Origin: an uncultured Arenicella sp.
GTDB lineage: Bacteria; Pseudomonadota; Gammaproteobacteria; Arenicellales; Arenicellaceae
DNA length: 64,000 bases
Assembly: GCA_947499305.1 (NCBI GenBank)
Contig: CANMNN010000001.1
Coordinates: forward strand, 1 to 64,000
Direction: 5' to 3'
The translations under genes were made by a program, and so were the position numbers. Of the stretch, positions 44,835 to 53,787 are shown one piece after another (within the stretch, counting starts at the first letter, position 1; every line of letters starts with the position of its first letter). The notes below the pieces were generated by a model that made no database searches, was not told where the DNA came from, and saw only the letters and a list, made by a program, of their open reading frames with translations.

Positions 44835-45722
44835 TCAACAACAGCCGCGCTTGAACGGCACGATCAGCTGCTCAAAGTAATTCCCATTTTCGGGATAGCC
44901 GCGACTAGATGAAAAAAGCCCGAGGTGTTTTGGTGCATTATCGCGATCTGTTGTCGCTCGATAAGTTCCGAATACTTGATCCCATAATACGATGCTTGTG
45001 CCGTAATTCGAGTTGGCTTCTGATTCAGCACTTGAATGATGCCAACGATGTAGCTCGTTTGTGCTAAATATATAGTTTAGCGATCCACTTTTGAGGTCTA
45101 TATTCGCGTGTTGAAGCATCAGAACGGGTTGACTAATAGCTATGTAAGCGAATAGCGCTTCAGGAGAAAACCCTAGCAACATAGCCGGCAACATACCCGC
45201 GCTGAAGTTTAAACCGTAGTTTAGAGGGTGGAAACGGAAATTGTTGATTGCATAAAGCCGCTTGCTGCTGTGATGCATAGCATGCAATTGCCATAGGGGC
45301 GCCAGCATGTGATGTAATCGGTGTGACCAATATAAACCAAACTCGATCAATAGCGTTACCAATACTATTTCGAGTCCTAAATGAACCTGTGCATTGCTAA
45401 GTATGCCTGCCTTGGCCTCTAAGTTCAGGCTCGAGTAGGCAAAAATGACAACCGTTGTTGCCGCCAATTTTATCAATGGCTCTGCAATGCCGAGCAACAC
45501 AACAGCGCTCGTAAGGTCATTCTTTAAGTCTCCAGTATTAATCTTCCATTCGTTTTTATAGGGAATAAATACTTCTAAAACGAGCGCGAAAATTAGAATG
45601 CATACAGCAGAGATTAGGGCAGATATTTCTAAAGTCCAGTTAAAGAAAATAGACAAAAGATATATTGAAATGCTTGTGGCTATCGAGATAAAAAGCGCAT
45701 AACGCGAAATAAATGCAGACAT
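44835..45722 (-). CDS. Sterol desaturase / fatty acid hydroxylase family protein
   Basis: About 295 residues from the ATG at 45722, which has AGGAG at good spacing. Four to five membrane segments and the His motifs HRLHHML, HAMHHSS and ELHRWHHSS, which bind the di-iron centre of this family, are visible. Homologues hydroxylate or desaturate lipids; the substrate here is unknown. It follows a MerR regulator gene on the same strand by 44 bases and probably is its target. Confidence 0.85.
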   Translation of the reverse strand: MSAFISRYALFISIATSISIYLLSIFFNWTLEISALISAVCILIFALVLEVFIPYKNEWKINTGDLKNDLTSAVVLLGIAEPLIKLAATTVVIFAYSSLNLEAKAGILSNAQVHLGLEIVLVTLLIEFGLYWSHRLHHMLAPLWQLHAMHHSSKRLYAINNFRFHPLNYGLNFSAGMLPAMLLGFSPEALFAYIAISQPVLMLQHANIDLKSGSLNYIFSTNELHRWHHSSAESEANSNYGTSIVLWDQVFGTYRATTDRDNAPKHLGLFSSSRGYPENGNYFEQLIVPFKRGCC

Positions 45723-45766
45723 AATAATTACTCCTAAGTGATTAGGACACAACTATAAAGTCTCCC

Positions 45767-46162
45767 TCATAGGGTAGAGTCAAACGCTAAATGCTCAATC
45801 GAACATTCCGAGTCGAGAGTTATGCAGTCGCTAATATCTTTCTTATAGCTTTCTAACGTTTTATTTTGTTGTTTCAGTCTGCGTATTTCGATATCGGTTT
45901 GATCGAGCTTGACGTTGATCATTTCAATAATGCAATCCCATGCATTTCTACTTTTTTTATCGTCAACAAAGAGTTTCATTTCAGCTAATTTAAACCCTAG
46001 TGTTTTAGCCTTGAGTATGAGTTGGATAAGAGTGAGGTGTTCCTTGTTGTATACTCGGTATCTCCCGTATCTTTTTACGTTCGTGAGTAAACCAATTTTC
46101 TCGTAAAAGCGGATCGCCTTGATGGATGCACCGGTAATATTTGAAACTTCGCCAATAAACAT
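45767..46162 (-). CDS. MerR family regulator
   Basis: 131 residues. The N-terminal helix-turn-helix IGEVSNITGASIKAIRFYEKIGLL and wing KRYGRYRVYN are standard, followed by a dimerisation coiled coil and a short C-terminal loop with two cysteines (DCITLDSECSIEH) that resembles the metal or redox-sensing tail of CueR/ZntR-type members. The first gene of a two-gene unit with the sterol desaturase-like enzyme. The stimulus is unknown. Confidence 0.82.
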   Translation of the reverse strand: MFIGEVSNITGASIKAIRFYEKIGLLTNVKRYGRYRVYNKEHLTLIQLILKAKTLGFKLAEMKLFVDDKKSRNAWDCIIEMINVKLDQTDIEIRRLKQQNKTLESYKKDISDCITLDSECSIEHLAFDSTL

Positions 46163-46315
46163 ACAAGTATTCTTAAATTTGTTGATAATTAAATTGAGAA
46201 CTAGACAAGACTAGTTAGTGAAACAGGCCTTTGCAGAGTCATATCTTACGTCATTGGTGTAATGCTAAACCTTCAACTACCGGTGAATTTACTGCAATTT
46301 ACCCATTGATTTCAG

Positions 46316-46805
46316 ATGAAACGAATTCTTATTATTTTAAGCCTATTACCCGTCCATGTGAATGCAGCAAACCTATACGCTGAGTTTCCGGACGAAATAG
46401 ACGCAAATGCAAAATATGTCATCTATTCTCATGGATATATTGTAGAGGGGACAAACCCGAGACCTGTTCATCCGCGCTGGGGCGTCTATGATTTTCCCCG
46501 TATAAAAGATGCTATACGTGACGAGAGCTATCACTTAATTGCGCACCATAGACCACAAGAAAGCAATCCGATTGAGTTTGCAGAGAAGTTATTTGATGGA
46601 GAACGCGGATAGTCCACAAATATTACCTTTGTGGGCTTCTCTCCACGAAACCTTATTTCAATTCGGATGTCAAACTACTTGAGAATGAATAAGATGCATT
46701 TTGCAATCCCCACTGGGTGCGGGGATTGCAAAAAGGAAATGAGCCGGTGAACTTCTTACAGCAATGTTCTTTCCAATCCTGAAACTAGTGAGTCCAGCAC
46801 GACAA
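46316..46805 (+). pseudogene. Decayed alpha/beta hydrolase, copy 1
   Basis: An intact N-terminal ORF (46316-46612) encodes a signal peptide and the hydrolase start AKYVIYSHGYIVEG and HPRWGVYDFPRIKDA. It is closed by TAG at 46610-46612, yet the same frame continues with NITFVGFSPRNLISIRM, which looks like the nucleophile elbow (GFSRG in intact relatives), and TGCGDCKKEM, until TGA at 46748. Beyond it, DNA similarity to copy 2 (49770-50326) continues in another frame. So the gene carries at least one nonsense codon and one frameshift. It could still yield a 98-residue exported fragment. Confidence 0.7.
46699..46733. repeat. Perfect 13-bp hairpin inside the hydrolase pseudogene
   Basis: TTTTGCAATCCCC (46699-46711) and GGGGATTGCAAAA (46721-46733) are perfect inverse repeats around a 9-base loop. 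The equivalent part of copy 2 (near 50071-50105) reads TTTTGCAATCTTG then GGGGACTACATAA and cannot form it. No T-run follows. It probably arose by mutation during decay. Confidence 0.6.
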
Positions 46806-47665
46806 TCCAAATGCTTCACTGTGCCGATTCGAATAGAATTAATACAGACTTAATCATGAGGCAAAAATCTTTTACGAAAGGTTTGATTGGAATGATTCTG
46901 TATCTATTTGATTCAGTGGTTGTTTTATTTGAAAGCAATTTCTTTCTAAATACTGTTTGAGAAGTCGTCGGTATTGGTAACCGATGTTAATTATTTTGAG
47001 GCTGCTGTGTTTATGAGATGCTGGCGGCTGCCTCCCAAAATCCGATGAATCAGTTGAGGAATGTACTAAGAATGAGGAAGATACTAAGAAAAAATATAGC
47101 GTGAGTGTTATTTATCCTCAGCTTTCTTTTATTGAGAAAAATAGGACTATGAAAATCTAATGTAGATTAATCGGTCATTGTTTTATATCGATAACTATTG
47201 TTTTTGGGGCTGTAGTGTTTCAAGCATGTTTCGACCTAGTTCTACATTCGAACGCCAGTTAAGCAGCATTGAATTACTATAGCTTGCTAGCACTAAGAAT
47301 CTATTTAAGTTTGACGGGTTCTCAAGCTCTTTTATGACTAGAATTAAAAATCTAATGAAGATAAGCAACAGCTCTGGTATTGTGGTAACCGGTGTCATTT
47401 TATAGTTGGATCTTCTATCGACCGATTTATACCTCAGCATTCTACCGAGCCTTTGCTTTAGCGTTTCCTACTAACCACATGAGAACAATTACTCAAGGTG
47501 AGCTTTTACGTAAAGCTTCGCATTGGCATAGCCCCTCATGATTTGAAACGATTTTCATAGCAATTCATTTCCTAGTACCATCATATTTAAACCTTACTCA
47601 TTCTTACTATTACAGTAATTTTTAATTGGTAAAGACTAATCGCTCCGCCTTAACCCATCAATTTT
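46806..47665. other. AT-rich gap without supported gene
   Basis: About 860 bases with no gene that I can support. There is an 81-codon minus-strand frame at 47195-47440 with a weak ribosome site, probably chance. A quasi-palindrome around 46995-47043 (AGGCTGCTG near CGGCTGCCT, with ATTTTG and CAAAAT flanks) could fold into a hairpin. The stretch looks like decayed DNA after the hydrolase pseudogene and contains the promoter region of the beta-helix gene. Confidence 0.4.
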
Positions 47666-49576
47666 ATGAATAAATATTTATTTCTCATTTTCACCTTTTG
47701 CGTCAGTCCCACTGTTATCTCCTATTTGACGGGATGGACATTAATTACGTCAGCCTCTTCCAGTGAGTCAGTAGAGAAAGTCTTACCGCCAATCATTTCG
47801 CTTCTATTGGATGAGGAAAATTGTACTGGTGATATTGAAGATCTATTATCTATGGAACATGGGGACAAATTGTCTGTTGTATGCGATTACGACCTTGGTG
47901 CGGCAGAAGTTATTTTGCCACCTAGTGTTGTTCTTGAAGATCAAGGGGGCTCGATCAAAAATGGCCAATTAATATTTGGCGCGAGCAGTAAGATTGATGG
48001 TGGTCTATTAAATTATAAACTTACCGTTCTCGGTAATGTCTCATTGTTGAATCAGCGATTCATATTCGATAAAAACAAATGGGGTATCGTTGAAGGCCTA
48101 ATCGATCTAGCGACTTCGAGTCGAAATAAGGCCCGCATGCAGAAAGCAATTGATGTCTCTAAGAGTCTTGGTGCAACGGTTTTTAGTATGAGCGAAATAG
48201 ACGCCTACTTTGATACGAACTGGTTGGGTGGCCGCCCCCGAATCGACCACCTTAAGGCGATTCAACTCCCATCAGATTTCCATTTCGAATTAAGCGACGA
48301 CACTCGCTTGCGTATGCAGCCGAGTCACCTTCCGTGGGGAGCGCTAATTATGGTTATGGAAAAAAGTAATGTCCAAATCACTGGTGGGCACTTATATGGA
48401 GAAAGGTTCGAGCACGATTACTCTCCTATTAGTGATTTTTTTAATAGACAAAGGGATACACACGAGTGGCCTGCTTTGGTGATTGTAGGTGGGTCAAAAA
48501 ATGTAGTAATCGATAGTATTCATACCTATGACTCAACTGGCGATGGAGTTGTTTTTGGTGCAGCTGTTGGTGGTCATAGAACTGATCCGAGTAAACCTTT
48601 TAACGAAAATGTCCGTATTAAAAACTCGACTATATCGAGATCAAGGCGCAATGGTATGAGCATTACGGACGGAAAAAATCTGCAAGTTCTTAACTGTGTT
48701 TTCACGGAAACTGGTTTAGGCGAACGAGGAAATACAATCATAAGCTCATCCGGTGTTGATCCTCGGTTCGCGATAGATATCGAGCCATTCGTTGGTTATG
48801 AACCTGATACTGGAGCACCAATCTATTTTGAAAAAGTAGAAAATGTATTAATCGAAGGAAATACGTTTACTAAGAGTGGGGCAGGCAGCGTAATTGACTA
48901 TTCTGGGATAAATGTGACCTTTAAAGATAATCATTCGGATCATATTATGTCTGTAAATAATGGAACAGGTACGAAGTTTATCGGCAATACAATCATTGCT
49001 GATCAGGACAGTAATGTATTTGTAGGTATTAGCACGGGTAGCCGAGTAGCAGTGATCGATGGCCAGAACATTGAATTCTCCAAGGATTTCGAAGTTCGTA
49101 ACAATACGATAAATGGGGCCTCAAGAGGTATTTCGATCGTGGGTGCGGGAGGGATTGTAGAAGATAACTTAATTGAGTCATTCTCCGATCGAGGCATTTC
49201 ACTAGGTGGGGCTACTAGCCGTTTAGAGAACTTTACCTTTTCCGGCAATGTCATTAGGAATCCGCTGACTTCTTTCGCTCGAGGCATTCAAAATAATGCT
49301 GGAGTGTCTATGACGAATCTGGTCTTTGAAAACACCACAATATCAGTCCCTAGGTTTCCTATCTCGCTTGCTGATATGAATACCGGGCCTGCAGACGCTA
49401 TGAACTCAGTTGTTTTCAAAGACTCGAGTTTCAGTAGTACCGAGAGCGGTCTTTGGCCTACTTCTATTAGGCGTACCGGTGGGGAGGTTGAGTTTCGAAA
49501 CAATGATTTTTTCGGGACCGAACTCGTGGTCGAAGATGCAAATGTGGTGACCGATGGCAATCGCTTTGAAAACTAG
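47666..49576 (+). CDS. Exported right-handed beta-helix protein
   Basis: 636 residues. An N-terminal hydrophobic segment (YLFLIFTFCVSPTVISYLTGW) acts as signal or anchor. From about residue 200 to the end, the sequence has the rungs of a pectate-lyase-like beta-helix with many Asn turns (NVQITGGHLYG, NVRIKNSTISRS, NVLIEGNTFTKSG, DFEVRNNTINGASRGISIVG, FTFSGNVIRN). It could be a polysaccharide lyase, hydrolase, epimerase or structural surface protein; no catalytic set is evident. It stands alone between two decayed hydrolase copies in AT-richer DNA, consistent with an acquired or mobile island. Confidence 0.7.
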   Translation: MNKYLFLIFTFCVSPTVISYLTGWTLITSASSSESVEKVLPPIISLLLDEENCTGDIEDLLSMEHGDKLSVVCDYDLGAAEVILPPSVVLEDQGGSIKNGQLIFGASSKIDGGLLNYKLTVLGNVSLLNQRFIFDKNKWGIVEGLIDLATSSRNKARMQKAIDVSKSLGATVFSMSEIDAYFDTNWLGGRPRIDHLKAIQLPSDFHFELSDDTRLRMQPSHLPWGALIMVMEKSNVQITGGHLYGERFEHDYSPISDFFNRQRDTHEWPALVIVGGSKNVVIDSIHTYDSTGDGVVFGAAVGGHRTDPSKPFNENVRIKNSTISRSRRNGMSITDGKNLQVLNCVFTETGLGERGNTIISSSGVDPRFAIDIEPFVGYEPDTGAPIYFEKVENVLIEGNTFTKSGAGSVIDYSGINVTFKDNHSDHIMSVNNGTGTKFIGNTIIADQDSNVFVGISTGSRVAVIDGQNIEFSKDFEVRNNTINGASRGISIVGAGGIVEDNLIESFSDRGISLGGATSRLENFTFSGNVIRNPLTSFARGIQNNAGVSMTNLVFENTTISVPRFPISLADMNTGPADAMNSVVFKDSSFSSTESGLWPTSIRRTGGEVEFRNNDFFGTELVVEDANVVTDGNRFEN

Positions 49577-49769
49577 CAAGTAAGATTTTTTAGTAATTAA
49601 TGGTTGGAGGCTCGGATCAATCAAGGCTAAGGGTAAGCAGAATAAGTATAGAAGTCATAAGTATGATTTCTCTTTGTTTTCGAGGCTTTGAAATCCAAGG
49701 TGTTGTGAATTTATCATTAGTCATTTTATTATTGAAGCGTTGGGGTCTATAAAATTAGAATTCTAAGTA

Positions 49770-50326
49770 ATGAGACAAATAATAAACTGAGCCATACTAT
49801 TTTCCCTTTGATATGCTGTTTTGGGAGTGCTGTAGGTATAGCTGATGATTTTCTAAGCGATATAGATCCAGCCGCCAAGTATGCGTTCTATTCACATAGT
49901 TTTATACTTGATGGAGGGTATCTAAAGCCTGTTCACTCACACTTGGGCGTCTATGATTTTCCTTGCATTAAGAACGCCATGCTTGATAGGGAAGACCGAA
50001 AATATTACCTTTATCGCGGTCCCTAGAGTAGGATTCATATCAATTTTGGTGTCAGATTCCTTGAGAATGAGCAAGATGAATTTTGCAATCTTGCAGGATG
50101 CGGGGACTACATAAATACAAATGAGTCGGTGAACCTCTACGGTAATGTTCTCTCCATTCGAGAAACTAGTGATGAGCTAGTGGATTCATGTGGGGCATTG
50201 GCAACGCGCAGCGACGAACTCTCGAACTTTGAAGAAATATCTATTAGTACTGGTAAAGAGCACGGAGCATTTTACTATCCGTTGATAGAGTGGCTTGGTC
50301 CGCTGAAAAAATGGCTTAAAAGATAG
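49770..50326 (+). pseudogene. Decayed alpha/beta hydrolase, copy 2
   Basis: The frame that includes 49808-50026 reads AKYAFYSHSFILDGG and HSHLGVYDFPCIKNA, aligned with copy 1 (46316). It stops at TAG 50024-50026 but continues in the same frame to 50326: NEQDEFCNLAGCGDYINTNE, SIRETSDELVDSCGAL and SISTGKEHGAFYYPLIEWLG, the C-terminal half of the hydrolase with its catalytic-type His. The segment carrying the nucleophile elbow is missing, so there is an internal deletion. The signal peptide begins in another frame (ATG 49770), a further frameshift. It is convergent with the glutaredoxin-like gene. Confidence 0.75.
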
Positions 50327-50333
50327 GATGGTC

Positions 50334-50720
50334 TCAAGCAGAAGCAAGCCGATCTTCTAGATAAGAAATAATGTCGTTGGATTCATACATCCAGCGCACC
50401 TCTCCTTGTTCTTCAATTCGCAAGCACGGCACTTTCACGCGGCCGCCTCCTTGCTCTAATTGTTCACGAAACTCTCGTGATTTATTAATATCTCTCGCCT
50501 CAACATTAACATTTAGCTTATGTATGGCTCGGCGAGTTTTAGTGCAAAATGGGCACGCGAAGAACTGATACAAAGATAAACCTTGCATCGCCGATTGTGC
50601 CCGAGCTTGCTCTTCTTCGCTTCGCTGTGACGGTTTTGGTCTAGAAACCCAGTCAAAAAAGACAATGATTAGGCCAAGGCCGTTGCGTACCGCTTTAAGA
50701 ATAAGGGATTTGATAAACAT
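50334..50720 (-). CDS. Glutaredoxin / GST N-terminal domain protein
   Basis: 128 residues. A hydrophobic N-terminal segment (GLGLIIVFFDWV) precedes a glutaredoxin fold with CPFC (Cys56, Cys59), the cis-proline segment VKVPCLRIEE and ESNDIISYL, which is the glutathione-binding pattern. The hydrophobic start suggests membrane attachment. Upstream (50721-50790) there are two small inverted repeats, GACTTCGGCGCGAAGTC and TGCGATGAATTCGCA, of unknown meaning. Probable thiol-disulfide reductase. Confidence 0.85.
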   Translation of the reverse strand: MFIKSLILKAVRNGLGLIIVFFDWVSRPKPSQRSEEEQARAQSAMQGLSLYQFFACPFCTKTRRAIHKLNVNVEARDINKSREFREQLEQGGGRVKVPCLRIEEQGEVRWMYESNDIISYLEDRLASA

Positions 50721-50883
50721 GCTTGCAATTGCGATGAATTCGCATTGGGTAAATATGACTTCGGCGCGAAGTCTACTCTGATTTGACTAGTGAAAGAAGT
50801 GTGTTTGAGCGAGTTTTACCTTGTATCTGGCGAATATTAGCGATACCGTGGCGGCAATCCAGTACGCCTCTTTTGATAGCACG

Positions 50884-50952
50884 CTAAGGGCTCTTTCAAA
50901 ACTACACTAAGAGCTTTTTTTCAACTAGACCAAGGGCTTTTTCGAAACTACC
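50884..50952 (+). repeat. Three tandem 23-nt repeats before the VF530 gene
   Basis: Three imperfect units of exactly 23 bases run head to tail at 50884-50906, 50907-50929 and 50930-50952. Each follows the pattern CtAAGgGCTyTTTc..AACTA.., and the last ends 4 bases before the ATG at 50957. The expected ribosome site position is inside the third unit and no clear one is visible. Confidence 0.7.
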
Positions 50953-50956
50953 GCTT

Positions 50957-51433
50957 ATGTCAGAACAAGATCGTAATAATCCGCTACATGGAGTTGGCCT
51001 AGATGCCATGTTCTCCGAAATTCTTCGTCACTACCATTGGGAGGTCCTCGCCGAGCAGCTTAAATTTAAGTGTTTGGAGAATCATCCGAGTTTTGCCGCG
51101 GCCACTAAGTTTTTAAAGAAGACAAAATGGGCGCGAGAAAAAACAGAAGCGTTTTATCTCTATCGATTTAAGCAGCTACCGATCCCTACCGATGAGCAAC
51201 ACGAGCTGCCTCCGCGCGAACGCACGTTTCCTGACGGTCTTGAAGAGCAAAAGCCAGCCGAAATTAAACTCGGCGATAAAGAGTTTTTCGACGACCCTAT
51301 TTCAGGGCCTAAATTCTCTAAGAAAACTGGGTTTGTTGAAAGCAAGTCCCCTAGAAAGCGAGCGCCAGCAAAACCAAAGCCTAAACGTGAATCTAGTGGG
51401 GATGATTCAGACCCATGGGCAAAGTGGAAGTAA
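50957..51433 (+). CDS. VF530 family protein with charged extension
   Basis: 158 residues. The first ~75 match VF530 (DUF2132): NNPLHGVGLDAMFSEILRHY, LKFKCLENHPSFAAATKFLKKTKWARE and LYRFKQLP. The family is known as a small DNA-binding-like fold with unknown function. The C-terminal half is a basic/acidic, disordered tail (KSPRKRAPAKPKPKRES), longer than in the plain family, consistent with nucleic acid binding. Three 23-nt repeats precede its start codon. Confidence 0.87.
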   Translation: MSEQDRNNPLHGVGLDAMFSEILRHYHWEVLAEQLKFKCLENHPSFAAATKFLKKTKWAREKTEAFYLYRFKQLPIPTDEQHELPPRERTFPDGLEEQKPAEIKLGDKEFFDDPISGPKFSKKTGFVESKSPRKRAPAKPKPKRESSGDDSDPWAKWK

Positions 51434-51453
51434 GAGCGCGTTAGAGCAAAGAA

Positions 51454-51852
51454 ATGGGGGGCAAAGTTAAAAGCATTGTTTATTGGCTAGCAACGGCTTA
51501 CTTGCTTTTCTTGCTGGGCTTTTCAGTATGGGCTTATCACGCTAAGCACGAGATGATTGCGAGCTATTTTAGCGCTCTCGGTTATCCAGAATATTTGGTT
51601 TATCCGCTAGCATACTTGAAGGCATTGGTGGTATTGATCGTGGTTTCTCATCGATACAACGATTTGAGAGATATGGCTTATGCTGCCTACTTCATCAATA
51701 TGATGATGGCTCTAGTTGGTCATGTTGTCTATGGCGACTCATATTCACATGCTGCTTTAGGCGGAACTTGTTTACTCATTTCTTACTTGTTAGGTAATTC
51801 TGTTCGAGGCAAACCTAAGCGAAATTTCTTCGGCAAATTTACAGGGTCTTAA
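51454..51852 (+). CDS. DoxX-like membrane protein
   Basis: 132 residues with four membrane segments (YWLATAYLLFLLGFSVWAY, YLKALVVLIVVSHRYNDL, AYAAYFINMMMALVGHVVY, ALGGTCLLISYLLG). The layout and FSALGYPEYLVYPLAYLK match the DoxX-like family; function unclear. It is 20 bases after the VF530 gene on the same strand. Confidence 0.75.
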   Translation: MGGKVKSIVYWLATAYLLFLLGFSVWAYHAKHEMIASYFSALGYPEYLVYPLAYLKALVVLIVVSHRYNDLRDMAYAAYFINMMMALVGHVVYGDSYSHAALGGTCLLISYLLGNSVRGKPKRNFFGKFTGS

Positions 51853-51875
51853 TGTAGAGAGGCGGCTACCCATGG

Positions 51876-52436
51876 TTAATCCGCCTTGCTGAATAACTTT
51901 GCTGTAAACCTAGGCGCGGCGTTGCGTTCTAAATGATAGATAAGTGTTTGCGCGTCTTCGCTAAGGGTTAGAGTCCAAACATTGGTGCTCGCGGCCGGAA
52001 TAATCGTTGCAGTATGCTTGTCGGCCGCAAAGGATTGGCTCGACGAGCTACCACCACTAATCGCCATTCCGCCATACATATTGATTTCGTGTTCGCTGCC
52101 GTCTTTATGACGATGGTCGTGCTTTAATTGCAATCCGAATTCAGTTTTATTGATCAGCCAGGTGCGAGAGGTGTCTTCTCCCACCGCGAATGGTATTCTA
52201 ATTTGTGAGTCGCTGCAGCTCTCAAAACTAGCGATAAGCTCTTTTCCTGCGAAGGAATCTTGGCCCTCTGTTGGAAAGGTCATTGCGCCGGAAAAGGTCT
52301 GTTGACATAAGGCTTTTAGTGACTCAAAGAATGAGTCTTGCCCATTCCCCGTTTGAGCCGCAATGCTGACGGGAATATTAACGAAAGCGCTCGCGAGCAA
52401 AACGTATGATATTGGTAGTACTTGCCGTATATTCAT
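51876..52436 (-). CDS. Exported protein of unknown function
   Basis: 186 residues with a signal peptide (SYVLLASAFVNIPVSIAAQ). The mature protein is soluble, with AMTFPTEGQDSFAGKELIASF and later KHDHRHKDGSEHEINMYGG, a His-rich stretch that could bind metal. The rest resembles a lipocalin-like or beta-sandwich protein, but no family is recognised. It is the last gene in a minus-strand group with the MOSC gene (14 bases upstream). Confidence 0.55.
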   Translation of the reverse strand: MNIRQVLPISYVLLASAFVNIPVSIAAQTGNGQDSFFESLKALCQQTFSGAMTFPTEGQDSFAGKELIASFESCSDSQIRIPFAVGEDTSRTWLINKTEFGLQLKHDHRHKDGSEHEINMYGGMAISGGSSSSQSFAADKHTATIIPAASTNVWTLTLSEDAQTLIYHLERNAAPRFTAKLFSKAD

Positions 52437-52450
52437 AATTGTCTCTTTAA

Positions 52451-52954
52451 TCAGCTAAACCTTGAGTCTAGCGTGTCCGGTACACGAACGGAATCATTCA
52501 AACCAATTCTGCCGCCTTCAATAACTTGGGCGGTAATACCACCATGACCTCTAACAGCGTTATAACCGCCTGAGCCTAAGGTGGTTTGCATGAATGAGCA
52601 TGGGTGACACAAACCAGTAAACTTTAAAACTGCGTCGCCTATTTCGAAGGTTTTGCCCTTTAAGGCCAGAAGATTAATTCCACTAACGCTGATGTTTCGG
52701 CGCAATAGTTCAGGCGAGCATCTCTCGACGCCGAGTAAACTTGCGATTACGGCAAGGTGTTCATATTGAATTATGCTCACTTGTCGTTTGCGACTACTAC
52801 CAGAATAACGGTCGCCAATTAAACCAATCTGTTGGTCTGCAATGACATTGTCGACCACTTTAATCGGCGCACGGCGCTGAGGGCGTAGGCCTATCCACTC
52901 CACTGTGCCAACTTGAGGTAGGTCTGCTAGCAGCTCGCCCATGCTTAGGGGCAT
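52451..52954 (-). CDS. MOSC domain protein
   Basis: 167 residues, a single MOSC domain (MoCo sulfurase C-terminal). Typical segments are QIGLIGDRYSG, RRNISVSGINLLALKG, GLCHPCSFMQTTLG and AVRGHGGITAQVIEGGRIGLND, with the family's conserved cysteine in LCHPCSF. Such proteins handle sulfur or molybdenum cofactor in detoxification. The molybdenum hydroxylase of the window lies far away. Same strand as the neighbouring exported protein and YceI genes. Confidence 0.88.
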   Translation of the reverse strand: MPLSMGELLADLPQVGTVEWIGLRPQRRAPIKVVDNVIADQQIGLIGDRYSGSSRKRQVSIIQYEHLAVIASLLGVERCSPELLRRNISVSGINLLALKGKTFEIGDAVLKFTGLCHPCSFMQTTLGSGGYNAVRGHGGITAQVIEGGRIGLNDSVRVPDTLDSRFS

Positions 52955-52980
52955 TATCGAATCAGAAGAAGGTTCTAACG

Positions 52981-53586
52981 TTATTCAGATTCGAAAACCA
53001 GCGAAAAACTAACCGGCACGGTTTCTGCAATAGTTAGATTGTTGACTAGGCTCGACAACTTCAATATGCCGTCGAGCATATTGTAATCCTTGGCTCTAAT
53101 TAAAACGGGTTGCGAACTGCTCACAACGAAACGTGATTTGCTCAGTTTGCTTAGCCGAAGCACAAGGGTCAGTTCTTTGCTTACGCCGTGCATGTTCAAA
53201 TTTGCAGCGACGCTAATTATTTCGGATTGGCCTATTTCTAGATTGGAGAGGGTAGTGTCTACATCAGCTTTGATTGTAATGTCTGGGAATAGACCTGTTT
53301 CAAACAATAATTCGCGCATTCGCTTATTACGAATCTCTACGTTCGATTCGATACTTTTAGTCTTTATCGTAACTGAAGCGGTACCTTTATTGATCACGCC
53401 CTCAAATTCACTGAAAGTATGAGTCTCAGCGATGTTGCCCTTTTTAATACTGATAAAGCTGACGCTCGAATTTGGCGAATCTAATCGCCAGTTTTGATGG
53501 TGTTTAGCAGATGCGCTTATACACAATAGCATTGCGACTCCAAAAAACAGGCTTTGTAGCGTTCTATGCTTAGTAATTTTCTTCAT
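52981..53586 (-). CDS. YceI family periplasmic protein
   Basis: 201 residues with a signal peptide (LQSLFFGVAMLLCISASA). The lipocalin-like YceI pattern is clear: WRLDSPNSSVSFISIKKGN, FEGVINKG, SNVEIRNKRMRELLFETGLFPDITIKAD, and ISVAANLNMHGVSKEL. Proteins of this family bind isoprenoid lipids such as ubiquinone precursors. First gene of the minus-strand group with MOSC and the exported protein (26-base gap). Confidence 0.88.
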   Translation of the reverse strand: MKKITKHRTLQSLFFGVAMLLCISASAKHHQNWRLDSPNSSVSFISIKKGNIAETHTFSEFEGVINKGTASVTIKTKSIESNVEIRNKRMRELLFETGLFPDITIKADVDTTLSNLEIGQSEIISVAANLNMHGVSKELTLVLRLSKLSKSRFVVSSSQPVLIRAKDYNMLDGILKLSSLVNNLTIAETVPVSFSLVFESE

Positions 53587-53787
53587 AAGGTTTTGGTATA
53601 TGGTCTGAGTTAGGCTAGTTTTGAACCATCTATAATGGAGAGTATTGCTTATTACTGATCATATTAGTGTTATTTCGATCACTTAAAGTTCAATTATTGC
53701 GATAGATGCTCATATAGTTATTAAGTTCGAGACTAAAATAATGTTCATGATTGAGTCATTACTCCCAATTACCGACATCATTGCCCG

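Noticed and set aside
46995..47043. Quasi-palindrome (AGGCTGCTG with CGGCTGCCT) as a terminator
   Set aside because: No T-run, the arms need a bulge, and no gene ends just before it.
47195..47440. 81-codon minus-strand frame in the decayed region
   Set aside because: Only a weak ribosome site, no recognised motif, and the surrounding DNA is AT-rich where chance frames are common.
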